Below the pieces are notes generated by a model, which saw only the letters and a list, made by a program, of their open reading frames with translations, made no database searches and was not told the origin of the DNA. From Bin87 sp965203195 (lineage in GTDB: Bacteria; Chloroflexota; Dehalococcoidia; Lucifugimonadales; UBA3495): a DNA stretch of 64,000 bases. Below, one piece after another: positions 1-14,400 of the stretch. Each line of letters starts with the position of its first letter. Position 1 is the first letter of the stretch. The position numbers and the translations under genes are program-made. The stretch is taken from assembly GCA_965203195.1 (NCBI GenBank), contig OZ241860.1:1426001-1490000 (forward strand), in the 5' to 3' direction.

Positions 1-3000
1 CCCGGAGGCGTCCTTAATCGTGCCCTCGTTGAGGGACAGGGCGTCGGCGGCGATGCTGATGCCGTCCGTGTCCGCATCCGCCGCCTGCACGGTGTAGCGG
101 AAAGTCAGCGTCGTCCCGCTGCTGCCGGAGTGATAATTCGCCGTGTAAGTGGCCGAGTTCCCGCCGGTGATGGTCAACTGCGGCGTTCCGGTTACCGTCA
201 CCGCCTCGCTGAAACCCACTTCCACCTCAATGGTTTCGCCCTGCACATAGGTGTTGGACACCACGCCAACCGGCGTGGAGCTGACGCTGACGCTGCTCAC
301 CGTGGCCTGGGCCGTTACGGTGATGGTCACCATGGCGGTGTCGGTTTTGCTCTCGGCGTCGGTTACCTCGAGCTCGAAGGTCAAGGTGAGGTCGTTGCCG
401 TTGGAGCCGAGGCTGGGCGCGGTGAAGGTCGGCATCTCCGCAGTGCTGTCGCTCAGCGTCACGCCACTGCCCGCCGGCGGCGTCCAGGCGTAGGTCAGAG
501 CCTGTTCCTCGGGGTCGCTGCTGTCGCTGGCGTCCAAAGTTACGGTGTCGCCCGGCTTCACCACCTGGGCATCGCCGGCGTCGGCGGTGGGCCTGCCCGA
601 GGCAATCCTGCCGTCCACCTTGTAGTCGTCATCGTTAGTCACGGCATGGCTGCCCAGGGACAGGGCGGCGGGCAGGCCGGAGCTGTCCTTAATCGTTCCG
701 CTGTTCAGGGACAGGGCGCCGGCGGCAATGCTGATGCCGTTGTTGTCCGTATCCGTCGACGCCACCGTGTAAGTGAAAGTCAGCGTGTTGCCGCCGCTGC
801 CCGAGGCGTAGCTGGCCTGGCGGGTGGCGCTGCCGATGCCGATGGCCAGCTGCGGCGTTCCGGTTACATCCACCGCCTCGCTGAACTGCGCCGCCACCGA
901 TATAGTTTCGCCCTGCGCATAGGTGTTGGGGACGGTGTTGCCCGCGCCGCTGATGGTTACGCCGCTCACCTCAGCCTGCCGGGTTACGATTATGGTTACA
1001 TCGTCCGTATCCATGAGGGCGGGGGTGCCACTGTCGGTTACGGTGAGGCGGAAGGTCAAGGTGATGTCGCTGCCGGCGGCGGCGATGGTGGGCGCCGTGA
1101 AAGACACGCTGGCGGTGTTAGCCGAGGAGGGCAGCAGGTTGGCGCCATTGCCGGTAGCGGGCGCCGTCTGCGACCAGGCGTAGGTCAGCGTCTCGCCGTC
1201 GTTGGGGTCGTTGCTGCCGCTGCCGTCCAGGGTTACGGTGGTGGTGGAACCCTGCGCCACCACCTGGTCAGCGCCCGCGTTGGCGACGGGCGTTCCGGTG
1301 GCTATGCTGCCATCCACTTTGTGGCTGGTACTGGCGGTGACTTCGGAATGATCCAGATCGGCGGCCAGGCCGGAGGCGTCATTAATCGTGCCGCTGTTGA
1401 ACTCAAGGGAGTTGGCGTCGATGCTGACGCCATTGTCATCGCTGTCCCCCGACGCCACGGTGTAGGTGAAAGTCAGCGTGTCAGTGCGCGTGCCCGAAGC
1501 GTAGTTGGCGTATCGGGTGGCGCTGCCGATGGTCAGAGGCAGGCGGGGCGTTCCGGTTACATTCACCGTCTCGCTGAACTGCACCGTCACATCAATGTCC
1601 TCGCCCTGGACATAGGTGTTGGCGCGGGTAAATCCCGCCGTGCTGGAAATGGCGAAGCTGCTCACCGTGGCCTGGTGGGTTACGGTGATGGTCACCGTGT
1701 CGGTGTCTTTGTTGCCGTCCGGGTCGGTCACCTCGAGCTCGAAAGTCAGGTCGATGTAAGGGTCGACGTGGCGGAGGGTGGGGGCCGTGAAACGCAGATT
1801 GGGGGCGGTTCCGCTCAGCGCCAGGTTGCTGCCGTCGCCGGTGGCGGGCCCCGTCTGCCTCCAGCTGTAACTCAAAGACCCCGTCTGGCCCGGGTTGGGA
1901 TCCGTGCCGCGGCCGGTTATATCTACGCGGGAGCCCGATTTCACCACCAGATCGCTGCCCGCGTCGGCGGTGGGCTTGCCGGTCTGCCGCGCCACGGAGC
2001 CGTCGACCTTGTAGTTGCTATCGTTGGTCACGCTATGGCTGCCCAGGGACAGGGCGGCGGGCAAGCCGGAAGCATCCTTAATCGTGCCGCCGTTGAGGGA
2101 CAGGGCGGTGGTGGCGATGCTGATGCCGTCGTTATCGCTGTCCGCCGCCAGGACGGTGTAGGTGAAAGTGAGCGTATCGCTGCCGCTGCCGGAGGCGTAA
2201 TTCGCCGTGTAGGTGGCGGCGGGGTTGCCGCCGCCGGTGATGGCCAGCTGCGGCGTTCCGGTTACCGTCACCGCCTCGCTGAACTCCACTTCCACCTCAA
2301 TGGTTTCGTCCACCACATAGGTGTCGGCCACAGTGTCGCCCAGATCATCGCCGCCAACGGTGACGTCGTTCACGATGGCCTCTTTGGTGACGGTGAAGGT
2401 CACCTCGGCCGTATCCGAGAGGGGCGTGGCGCCGTCGTCGGTTACGGTGAGCCGGAACACCAGGGTGAGGTCGGGGTCGGACGCGTTGGCAATGTTGGGC
2501 GCGGCGAAGCTGGCCTGGGCCATGTTGGGGTTGGTTATCGTCACGCCGGCGCCGTCGCCGGTGGTGGGCTGCGTCTGCGTCCAGGCGTAGGTCAGCGTCT
2601 GGCCGTCGTTGGGGTCGGTGGCGCTGCCGTTCAGGGCTACGATGGCGGTGCCGGCGGCTACCACCCGGCCGCTGACCGCGCTGGCCGTGGGCGCGCCGGC
2701 GGCCACGCTGCCGTCCACCTTGTAGCTGGCATTGTTAGTTACGGCATTGCTGCCCAGGCCCAGGGCGGCGGGCAGGCCGGCGGCGTCCTTAATTGTGCCG
2801 CCGTTGAGGGACAGGGCGTTGGCGGCGATGCTGATGCCGTTGTCATCGCTGTCCCCGGACGGCACGGTGTAGGTGAAAGTGAGCGTGTTGGTGGTGGTGC
2901 CGGAGGCGTAGTTGGCGTTGCGGGTGGCGCTGCCGATGACGATGGCCAGCTGCGGCGTTCCGCCCGTGGTGTCCACCGTGACGTTTTCGCTGAACTGCAC

Positions 3001-5460
3001 GGCGACCTCAATGTCCTCGCCCTGGACATAGGTAGCGTCGCGGGTGAAGCCCCGATCGTCGCCGCCAATGGTGACGCCGCTTACGGTGGCCTCGTGGGTT
3101 GCGATGATGGACACCGTGGCGGAGCCGGTGTTGCCGTTGGTGTCGGTTACGGTGAGGCGGAACTCCAGGGTGATGTCGCTGCCGCCGTCGGCGATGGTGG
3201 GCGCGTCGAAGGTCGGACTGGCAGCCGTGGCGCTGCTCAAGGTCAGGCCGCTGCCGGCGTTGGGGGACACCGGCGCCGTCTGCGTCCAGGCGTAGGTCAA
3301 AGTAGCCGTCTGGCCCGGGTTGGGGTCGCTGCTGCCGCTGCCGTCCAGGGTTATGCCGGTGGCGCCCGACTTCACCGCCGCGGGCGCGCTGATGCTGGCC
3401 ACCGGGTTGGATCCCGACACGCTGCCGTCCACCTTGTGGCTGGTACTGGCGGCAACCTCGGAATGATCCAGATCGGCGGCCAGGCCGGAGTCGTCGTTAA
3501 TCGTGCCGCCATTGAGGGACAGGGCGTCGGCGGCGATGCTGACGCCGTCGGTATCGCTGTCCGCCGACTGCACCGTGTAGCGGAAAGTCAGCGTATCGCT
3601 GCCGCTGCCGGAGGCGTAAGCCGCCGTGTAAGTGTTGGAACCGCCGCCGGTGATGACCAGCTGCGGCGTCCCGGTTACCGTTACATCCTCGCTGAACTCC
3701 ACCTCTACCTCAATGTTTTCGCCCATCAGATAGGTGTCGGTGGTGGTGGAACCCGGCGTGGAGGTGATGCTGACATCGTCCACCGTGGCCTCTTTGGTGA
3801 CGGTGATGGTCACCTCGTCCGTATGCGATTTGCTTTCGGTGTCGGTTACGGTGAGCTGGAAGGTCAGCTCAATGTCGGGGTCGGACGCGTTGGCGATGGC
3901 CGGCGCGCTAAAGGTTGGCATCGACACATTGGCAGCATTCAGCCGCACATTGCTGCCGGGGCCGGTGGCGGGCGCCTGCGTCACCAGCCAGGCGTAGGTC
4001 AGCATCTGGTTGGCAGGATCGCTGCTGCCGGTGCCGTCCAGGGTTACGGTGGTGGCTTCCTTGACCGCCCGGTCAGCGCCGGCGTCGGCTTGGGGCGTGC
4101 CGGGGACGATGCTGCCGTCCACCAGGTGGCTGGCGCTGGCGGCCACGGTCAAGGTATGGGCCAGGTTGGCGGCCAGGCCGGGGCCGGAGGTGTCCTTAAT
4201 CGCGCCGCCGTTGAGGGACAGGGCGTTGGCGGCAATGCTGACGCCGTCAGTATCGCTGTCCGCCGCTTGCACGGTGTAGTTGAAAGTCAGCGTGTTGGTG
4301 CCGGCGCCCGAAGCGTAGGTGGCGTAGCGGGTGGCGCTGCCGATGGCGAGGGCCAGGCGCGGCGTTCCGGTTACATTCACCGCCTCGCTGAACTGCGCCG
4401 CCGCCGATATGGTTTGGCCCCGGGCGTAGGTGTTGGCGTGGGTGGTTCCCGCCGTGGAGCTGATGCTGACGGCGCTCACCGTGGCCTGGCGGGTTACGGT
4501 GATGACTACGGTGTCGGTGGCGGATTTGGTGCCGGTTACCCTGAGCTGGAAGTTCAGGGTGATGTCGGCGCCGTTGGCGCGGAGGGCCGGCGCGGTGAAG
4601 GTCGTTTGGGCGTCAGAATCGCTCAACGACACGCTGATGCCGGTGGGGCTGGACGACGTCAGGCTCCATGCGTATACTAGGTCCTTCTGGGCCACTGTGG
4701 GATCGGTGCTGGCGCTGCCGTCCAGGGTTACGGTGGCGCCGGGGGCCACCGCCTGGTCGGGGCCGGCACGGGCGGTGGGGGTGGCGACGAGGTTCGAATT
4801 TCTGGTGCCGTCAACCAGGTAGCTGGCGTTGTTAGACACGGTGTAGCCGGTCAGGGACCGGTCGACGGCCAGGCCGGAGGCGTCATTAATCGCGCCGCTG
4901 TTGAGTTCAAGGGCGGTGGCGGCAATGCTGATGCCGTCGGTATCGCTGTCCCCCGCCTGGACGGTGTAGGTGAAAGTCAGCGCATTGGCGCCACTGCCCG
5001 AGATGTAAGCGGCTTTGCGGGTATTAGCGCCGATGACGATGGCCAGCGTCGGATTGCCTTTACTGGTGTCCACAGTGACGTTTTCACTGAACCGGACCGT
5101 TACCGAGATCCTTTCGCCGGCGAGATACTTGCCGGCTTCGGTTCTGCCCAAATCGCCGCCAACGGTGAGGCCGGTGACCGTGGCCTGTTTGGTGACGGTG
5201 ACAGCTACGTCGTCCGTGGCGGACAGGCCGACGGCGTCGGTTACGGTGAGGCGGAACTCCAGGTTGATGTCGGGGTCGGACGCGTTGGCAATGGCGGGCG
5301 CAGGGAAAGACAGATTGCCGTCGCTGCGGACGGTTAGCGTCAGGTTGCTGTAGGCGCCGGAGGCCGGCGCGATCTGCGTCCAGGCGAAGGACACCGGCCC
5401 CTGGGCATCGGTGGCGGGACGGCCGCGCGCGCCGGTCAGATTTGCGGTTGCGCCGGCGGC
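1..5460 (-). repeat. Eight ~690-715 bp tandem Ig/PKD-like coding repeats
   Basis: The GTPQLAI-like motif recurs on the minus strand at about 190, 850, 1550, 2240, 2960, 3670, 4370 and 5050, a period of roughly 690-715 bp. Each unit carries a motif ending ISIAANALSLNGGTIKDASG, a VDGSV linker, a PKD-like domain (VTLDGSGSSDP... TYAW) and a FRLTVTD strand. The array continues past the left edge. Such arrays recombine and are prone to mis-assembly. Confidence 0.85.
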
Positions 5461-8400
5461 GACCACACTGTCGACGCCGGCGCTCGCGAAGGGTCGCTCT
5501 CCTTTCTCCAGGTTCAGGGTGTAGGTGGTGGCCGACCCGTCGTCGCCACTGACGGCGATGGTTACGGTGTCTTTGCCCAGGGTGGAGGTGTCAATCTGGA
5601 GGCCGGCGGCGACGGTGTCGGCGTCGGTGGCGGTGACCACCACATTGGCGCCGGTGTCCGGCGTGTAGTTCACCGTCACCTGGTTGACGGTATCCGGCGC
5701 CACCCGCGCCAGATAGGGGCCGCCGTTGGTGGCGGTAAAGGCAGGGCTGAAGGTCAGGGCCGGCGTGGTGGACAGGGCGGTGAGGGTGTGGGCCGCGCTG
5801 ATGGTGGGCTGGCGGGCCAGCTGGGCCGCCGCGCCGCCGGTGTCGCCGTGGCCATCGTACCGCAGGGCCGGGTACTGGGTGGCAGTGCCGAATTCCCAGG
5901 GGTTGTCCAGACGCCCGTCGTTGTTCAGGTCCAGATTCCAGCCGTAATAGAGGTCGGCGCTGGTGGCGCCGTAGTCGGTGGGCGCGCGCAGCTGGTAGGT
6001 TTTGAGGCCGGCGCTGGCGGGCAGCCCGTTGCTGGTGGCCCGGCCGGTGCGGATGGTGTCCCAGTAGCTGTTCGCTATCCTTCCGCTGAGCGTGTTATCG
6101 TGGTGGCCGATCAACCCGCCGGCATTGTGTACCGGGGAGTTGGCGTCATTGACGGGTTTCCCAATGGCGTAGCTGTAAGTGACGGTACCCGTGTTGGCGC
6201 CAACCAGTCCGCCGACAGCCCGGAGCGCCGGTTGCGCCGCCCGTTGCCCCGGTGGGGGAGTTACCACGCGCACCGCCACATCGGCGTAGCTGACGGTGAT
6301 GGCGCCTTTGTTGTAGCCCACCAGTCCGCCGGCATAGCCCCCGCCCCGGACTTCGCCGCCCTGGGCGTAGCTGGCGGTGACCCTGGCGGTGGATTTGGCG
6401 TAGCCGACGAGAGGGCCCAGAGCGGCGCCGGCGGTGGTCACGACGGAAGGGTTAACCAGGCCGACCTGCTCAATGTGGCCGGAGATGGCGCCGAACAGCC
6501 CCAGGGCATCCTCGGAAGTGCGGACGATGGACAGGTTGGAGATGGTGTGGCCGTTGCCGTTGAACCGGCCGGAGTAGGCCGTAGGGGAAGTGGAATTGGC
6601 GAAAATGGTGTCATATTCGAACGGGTGCCCGGTGGTGACCACGCCGCCGATGGGCGTCCAGCCGGCGCCGCCGTTGTAGTAAGCGTCGTCGGTGCGGTCG
6701 TTGGCGGTTCCGGTGTCAAAGTCCAGGTTGGCGCGCAGCTCGTAGCCGGTGCAGACGGGTTCATCGGGCGTGCCGGAATTGCCGTCGTGGTCGGCCAAGC
6801 GGCAGCCCATGCCCGCCTCCGGGCGCCCGAAGGCGGCGGCGTAGTCGTCGTTGTTGGCGGACGCGTCGGCGACGCCGTTGCCGTCCAGATCCCAGCGGAT
6901 GGCGTTGAGCTGGGCCAGGTTGCGAATGTCAATCAGGCCGTTTTCGTTGTCATCGTAATCCTGCGCCGTCAGGGCCACGGTGATGGTGTAGGGGCCGTCC
7001 TGCGTGCAGGACTGCGGGGTGCAGTTCTGCGCCCGGACGGTGACGGTGATGGCGTTGCTGCCGGCGACCAGCTGCACCTGGTGGCCGGCCTCGGAAGCGC
7101 GGGCGTCGGCGGGGGTGACAACCACATCGGCCACGCTGACGCTGGTTGTGCCGGACACGGTAAGGTAGCCGGTGGCGGGGTTGACCAGCGTTCCGGTGTA
7201 GCTAGGCGTTCCGTTGGCGAAAGCGGGGTCGAGGGTAACGCCGGGGATGGAGAGGGCGGTCAGGCTGGCTACGCCGGAAAGGGCCGGCTGGAGGCGGAAC
7301 TGGGCGGCGGTGTCCTGCCCGTGCGCCTTTAGTACCGGGAACTGGTCGGCGTTGCCAAAGGCCCAGGGGTCGTCGGCGCCGGTGGTTTCGTCAACATCAA
7401 GGTTCCAGTTGGCGTAGATGCTGGGCGGCGTGGTGGTGGTCGCGCCGTAGGCGGTGGGTTCCTGCAAGGCGCGCCGGGTTTTAGCCACGCCGCCGCCGCC
7501 GGCGCCCCCGTCGCCGCCGGCTTCGTTATCGTAATAAGAGTCCGTAATGGTGGCGCCGGCGGCGGCGTGGCCCAGCAGCCCGCCCACGGTGGTGGCCGTG
7601 CCCGAGCTTCTGGTGACCACCCCGTAGGCGTAGGATGCGGTGATGGAGGTGGTGGCGGCCCCCGCCGCGCCCACCAGCCCGCCTACATTGGATGTGCCCG
7701 ACACGGCGGCCAGAGAGTAGGACGCGGACAGGGCGGAAACGGTGTACAGGCTGCCCACCAGCCCGCCGACACTTTGCGCGCCCCTCACGGAGCCGGTGGA
7801 GTAGCTGGCGCGGGCGACGGCGGGGTCGGCGGCCGTCCCGTCCAGCGCCCCCGCCAGGGCGCCGGTACTGGCCATTGTGCTGGTTACGCTGGCGTTGACC
7901 AGGGCCACGCCCTCCAGACGGCCTTCGGGGCCCACCACGCCGAACAGCCCGGTGTTGGCCGTAGTCCTGTTGATGTACAGGTTCTCCAGTTCGTGGCCGT
8001 TGCCGTTGAAAACGCCGGTCCAGTTCTTGTTCGTGCCGGAGCTGCCAATGGGCAGCCAGCCCAGGCCGCTGTTCCAGTAAGTATCGCCTTCGTTGGCCCC
8101 GCCGCTGCCGTTGGTGTCAAAGTCAAAGTCCAGCCCGCTGCTGCGGCCCTCGGCGCCCAGCTCGTAGCCATGGCAGACGGGCTGCTCCGCCGTGTCGGCA
8201 TCGTTGTCGTGGTCGGCCAGGCCGCAGCCCGCAGCCATACTGTCCCCGACCGGCAGCGGGAAGGCGGCGGCGTACTTGGAGCGCTCGTCGGAACCGAACC
8301 CCGTGTCCACGGAGCTGTTGCTGTTCAGATCCCAGCGGATGGCGTTGAGCTGTTTCAGGTTGCTGATTTCAATCAGGCCGTCGTTGTCGCAGTCGTAGTC

Positions 8401-11400
8401 AATGCGCTGGGCCATGAACTGCTCGCTGGCGTCGTGGCCGCCGTAGTTCAGCGCCGGGTGCTTGCCGGCCTGGAAACTCCAGGGGTTGGCGCCGGCGGTA
8501 CTGGTTTCGTAGGCGGTGTACAGGGTGCTCCAGTTGGCGTAGATGCCCGTGTAGCCGGTGGGGGTGGTCAGCTGGGCGGTGGTCTTGCCCACGCCGTAAG
8601 CGTTGGTTTCGCTGGGGTAGCGGATGTAATCGCAGCCGGTGTTGACATCCCAGTAGCTGTTGGGGGCGCGATTGCGGTTGGCCAGAAGGGCCTCAGCCGT
8701 GGACACGCCGGCCAGCCCGCCAATGTGTTCGCTGTCAGCGTCGGCATTGACCGGGCCGGCGGCGTAGCTGTCGTGGATAAAGCCCCGGTTCAGCCCCACC
8801 AGGCCGCCGGCCCTAGAGGCTCTGCCGCTGAGGGTTACCGCGGCCCGGGAGTAGCTGGCGCTGATCACGCCGTAGTTTTCCCCCACCAGGCCGCCGATTG
8901 TGCCCAGGGAGTTGCTCACCGTTCCGGTTACATAGCTGCCGATGACCTGGGAGTCATCCGTATAAAAGTTGGAATTCTTGACGCCCTGAGCGCTAATCCG
9001 ATAATCGCTCTCGCTGCTGCTGACCACGCCGACCAGTCCGCCAACACTCTGCCCGCCGTTGATATTAACGTCGACCAGGCCGACGCTTTCCAGCCGGGCG
9101 GAGTCATCCACCTCGCCCAGAACGCTGAACAAGCCCACGCCAATGATGCGCTCGCTGTGGTTAATGTAGAGGTTGGAGATGGTGTGGCCGTTGCCCTTAA
9201 AGATGGCCGTGTAGGCGGGAATAGGCAGATCATCGCTGGTGTCGGCCGGGGTAAGAGTGACGGTGGGGTCGGTACGGTGGCCGATCGACGTCCAGCCCTT
9301 GCCGCCGTTGTAGTAAAGGTCGTCGGTGCGGTCGCCGGCCGTGCCGGTGTCAAAGTCCAGGTCGGCGCGCAGTTCGTAGCCGATGCAGCCGGTGTCCGGG
9401 CAGCCCATGCCGGTGGCCGGAGGATAGGGGAAGGCGCCGCTGTTCCCACGGTAGGCGGCGGTGATGGCGGGTTGGAGATCCACGAGCCGGCCAAAGGTAT
9501 CCTGGTCGTTGGGGATGCCGTCCCCGTCCAGGTCGTAGCGCACGGCATTGAGCTGCGCCAGGGTGCGAATGTCAATCAGCCCGTCGTTGTCGTCATCGTA
9601 GTCGGTGGTGGTGTCGCGGGTAACCGCAACCGAGTAGGTTTTGTTGCCTCCGGAGGCTTGGGTGGCAGCGACCAGGAGATTGATGTTCGTGACGCTGCCG
9701 GCGGCGCCGAGGGTAACGGGGTAGGAACGGTTAGCGCCGAGGGGATGTTGAACGGTGCTAGTACCGACCACTGTAATGCTGAGGGAGGGCCCCGTCGCGG
9801 TAAGTTCCATCGCAACCGTCACGCTTTCGTTGACGCGGGGAACGGTGACGGTGTAGTCCTCCGTGCTCGGGGCGAAGTCCGGCGAGAGGTCATACCGGTT
9901 GCCGTCCGAGCCGGTAATGGTCAGGGAGCTCAGGGTGTTGGCCCCCCCTGCCCGGCGCACGACGACGGTGTAGGTCATCGTGCTTGAGTCGGCGGCGGTG
10001 ACCACGATGGTGATGGTGTTGTCGCCCTCTGACAGGTTGACCTGGTGGCCGGCGGTGCCGGTGTCGACGTCGGCGGGAGTAATGGCCACGGTGGCGCCGG
10101 CGTGGTTGGCGGTGGCGGTTACCGTAACCTGCGTAATGTTGTTGGCCGCATTGACCCGGTAATTCAGCGTGCTGGCGTTGAATGCCGGATCCCAGTTGGT
10201 GACGTCGCTGATAATGAGGGAGCTCAGGGCGGCGTCCATAGACAGGGGGTCGCTGGCCTTGATGCGGAAGCGGCGCGGGCTGCCGTAGGTGGCGTTGGGA
10301 ATGCGGTCGGCGTTGGCGGTGGGATCGGACAGGGTAACGGTGAAGTATTCCACCGGCTCATTGTCGTCGTCCGTGGCCACGGTAAAGGCGCAGGTTGCGG
10401 TAGTGTCGGCAGTGGTAAAGGACGCCTCGGCGGTGACGGCGGTAAAGTCGGCGGCATTAGCGCCCACGCGGGCCGTGGAGGTTGCCGGGTCCACGGAAGT
10501 GTCCGGGGCAATGGTGCAGAGGACTTTGCCGGCGGCGGTAGGGGCTCTGGAGCCGGTGACGGTTACGCTCAGGGTGCGGGCGGCCAGGGCGCCGTCCTCG
10601 TCCAGCTCGTGGTCCACCGCCGGGGCCGTGATGGTGTAGTTGGTGCCGGGATCGCGGGTAATCACCAGGGTATAGGTGCGGATAGTGGCGCCGTCGTGGG
10701 CCGTGTTCACGATGGTGACGGTGTTGGGGCCCAGGGACAGGGCCACCTGATGCCCGTCGGTATCGCGGTCGGCGTCCGTGGCCGGGGTAAAGGTGAATTC
10801 GGACATACTGCGCTTTTTGGTGGCCGCTATGGTGACCTGCGTAGTGGCGTTGGACACGCTGACGGTGTAGCTGGTAGTAGCCGGGGCGAAGGCCGGCGTC
10901 AGCGTTCCGCTGCTGACCGTGATGCCGGTGAGCGACGGGTCGTCGGACGGCGCCGGATGCAGGGCGCGCTGGGTCGCCGCGTTATGTCCACCCTGCTTGA
11001 GGACAGGGTACTGGGTGGCGAGGCCGAAGTCCCACGGGTCGTCGTTGCCCGTTTCGCCGTCAATGTCGCGGTTCCAGTCGGCGTAGATGCTGGGCGGATC
11101 AGCGCTGGACAACCCGTAGGCGGTGGGCGTCAGCAGGGCGCGGGTGTTTTGGGGCGCGCCGCCGCCGGGGCTGGCGGTCTGGCCGGTGGTTTCCGAATCA
11201 AAGTAGGCCGCCGTGGCCGTGGCGCCCGTAGTTTTGGCGCCGGCCACGCCGCCGGCGTTGGTCGTTCCGGTTACGGCGCCCAGGGCGTAGGCGGCCACCA
11301 GCTGGCCCTGGTGGTTGCCCACCAGGCCGCCCACATAGTCCGTCCCCGTAACGGCGGCGCCCGACCAGGCGGTATCAATGCGGGCCGCCGCCTGCGCCGT

Positions 11401-14400
11401 GGGCGTGGTCACCGCCGGCAGCAGTTCGCCGGCAAGGCCGCCCACATAGTTCGTCCCCGCAACAGTTCCGGCGGCGTAGGAATTGACGATGCCGGCGCCG
11501 GCCGCCACCTGCCCCGCAATGCCGCCCACATAGTCGGTGCCCGATACCGTGGCCGTGGCCCGGGAGGCCGTAACACTGCCGCCGGCTTGCAGCTGCCCCA
11601 CAATGCCGCCAATATAGTCGTTATCAGCGCCGGCGCCCCGCACCGTGGCCGTGCCGGCCACCGTGACGCCGCTGATGCTCCCGCCGGCGCGCCCGGCAAT
11701 GCCCCCGGCGTAGTGGCGCCCGGTTACGCTGCCGGCGACGCTGGCGCCGGTCAAGGTTCCGTCCATCTGGCCGGCGATGGCGCCCACCCGGTCGCGCCCG
11801 GTTACGCTGGCGCCGGTGAGGATCACATTGGACAGGCGGCCGGCGCTGCCCACCGCCCCGAACAGGCCCACCTCGTCGCTGCCCGTGGCCCCGCCCCGGC
11901 TGATGTGCAGGTTGGACAGCGTGTGGCCGTTGCTCGAGAAAGTGGCGGCATACGGCGCGGCGGCCGTCCCAATGGGCAGCCAGCCCAGGCCGCCGTTCCA
12001 GTAGGTATCCCCGGCGTCCGGGCCGCCGTCGCCGTCGGTGTCAAAATTGAAAGTTACCTCGCTGTCGCTGTTGGCGCCCAGTTCGTAGCCGGCGCACACC
12101 GGAACCGCCGCCGTGGCCGTATTGTCATCGTGGTCGGTCAGGGGGCAGCCCATATCAGCCGCCGGGATGGGGTAGGCGCCGGCATAGGCCGTGGCGTTGG
12201 TATCGGCATCCACCGCGCCGTCGCCGTCCAGGTCGTGGCGGATGACATCCAGGTCGGCCAGGTTGTTCACCTCAATGAGGCCGTCGTTGTCGCAGTCGTA
12301 GTCAATGCGCTGGGCGTCAAACTGTGCGCCGGCGTCCAGGCCGCCGTAGTTCAGCGCCGGGTAGCGGTCGGCCCGGAAAGACCAGGGGTTGGCGCCGGTC
12401 GTAGTGGCGCCCAGGGCGGTGAGCAGGTCATCCCAGTCGGCGTAAATGCCCGTGTAGCCGGCGGGCGCCAGCAGCTCGGCGGTGGTCTTGCCCCGGCCAC
12501 GGGCTTTGTAGGCGCCGGAGTCGGTGTGGCGGATATGTTCGCAGCCGGCGTGGACATCCCAATAACTGCTGCGGGTAAGGATACCGCCGAAGGGGTTGAC
12601 GGAGTTGATCGTGCTATGGCCGGCCAGCCCGCCGACATCGGATCCGGGGGCGTTGACCGGGCCGGCGGCGTAGCTTTTGCTGATGACGGCGTTGTTCTGC
12701 CCCGCCAGTCCGCCGGCATTGCTGGTACTGGCGGTTACCGCGGCCAGGGAGTAGCTGGCGCTGATTATGCCGTAGTTCTGCCCGGCGATGCCGCCCACCC
12801 GGCTGGTGCCGGTCACCACGCCGGTTACATAGCTGCCAATGACCCGGGAGTCGTTGGTAAAGGTGGTGGAGAGGGCGTTAGCGGTAAAGTTGCTGTTAAT
12901 ATCGCCGACCAGCCCGCCCACCTGGTTGTGGCCGCGGACATAGACGTTGACCAGACCGAGGCTTTCCACCCGGCCGTCGTCAGTGGCCGTACCCAGCTGG
13001 CTGAACAAACCGTAGCCGCCATCGCTGTCGCCATTGATATAGAGGTTGGAGATGGTGTGGCCGTTGCCCTTAAAAATGGCGTTGTAAGAGCCCGCAAGTC
13101 GGACTACGGTGTTGCCGGAAGGAAGCGCTCTTTGGCCGATGGGCAACCAGCCGCCGCCGGGCGCATTGGCGCTGCCGGAGTAGTACAGGTCGCCGGAGTC
13201 GCCGGTGGCGGTTCCCGCGGCGTCCAGCGTGTAGGTGTAGCCGTTGCCGTTGGTGTCAAAGTCCAGGTCGGCCAGCAGCTCGTAGCCCTTGCAGCCCGTG
13301 GACGGGCAGCCCATCCCGGTCATCGCGTTGGGGAAGGCGGCGGTGTAGGCCGTGCCGCTGCCGCCACTGCCGCCCAGGTCGTGCCGGATGGCGTCCAGCT
13401 GGGCCAGGTTTTTGATTTCAATCAGCCCGTCGCCGTCGCTGTCGTAGTCAATCTTGATGGCGCCCTGGATGGCCGGATCCAGGCCGCCGTACTTCAGGCG
13501 CGGGTACTGCTCATTGGTGCCGAAGTCCCAGGCGTCGTCATCCGTGTCGGCGGCCACTCCGACGGTGCCGTCGCCGTCCACATCCACATCGTCCCAGCCG
13601 GCGTAGATGGCGGCGTTGCCGGTTCCGTAGGCGATGGGGGTTTTCAGGGCGCTACTGGTTTTGCCGTCGCCGGTGGCGGCGCCGGCGCTGCTGGACTTGG
13701 TGGTGGCTTGCGTATCCCAGTAGCTGCCGGTTATCGTGCTGCCACCTGACCGGCCCACTAATCCGCCGGCGCCGGAGCCGGTGACCGCGCCCGCGGCGTA
13801 GCTGGCGATAATGGAGCCGCCGTTTTCCCAGCCCACCAGCCCGCCGGCGTGCCGGAAACTGTTCGATGTCCCGAGCGTTACCGAGGCGGTGGAATAGCTG
13901 GCCACGATTGCGCCCTGGTTGTAGCCGACCAGTCCGCCGGCGCTCGCCCCCCTAACGCTGCCCGTGGTGTACACGCCGGCGATTCTGCCGAAGTTGTTGC
14001 CGGCCAGGAGGCCAACATAGAGACGGCCGGTGACATTGGCATTGCGGAGGGCCAGGGCTTCGACTTTGGCGTCGCTGCCCAGGGCGCCGAACAGCCCGTG
14101 GTCGCTCCCGCCGCGCCGGACGTACAGGTTGTCAATAACCTTGCCGTTGCCCTGGAAAACGGCGTTGTACAGGTGGATGTTGGGGTCGGCGGCGGATGCT
14201 GCGTCGATGCCGATGCTACGCCAGCCCGTGCAATAGGGCGTTTGGCCGCCGGTGTAAAGGTTGCAGTATTCATCGCCGGTGTCCACCGTGCCGCTGCCGT
14301 TGGTGTCAAAGTCCAGGTTGACCATCAGCTCGTACCCCAGGCAGGGGCCGGGGTCAGTGTCGGCATCGGCGGCGGTGTCCGGGCAGCCCAGCGCCGGAGC

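Noticed and set aside
130..4680. Very long plus-strand frames (130-4680, 5788-7332, 7567-9987, 10045-13749, 16801-19995 and others)
   Set aside because: They are codon-aligned antisense of the minus-strand giant gene. Their products are Gly/Ala/Arg-rich with no domains, while the minus frame shows ordered GLUG and Ig-like motifs.
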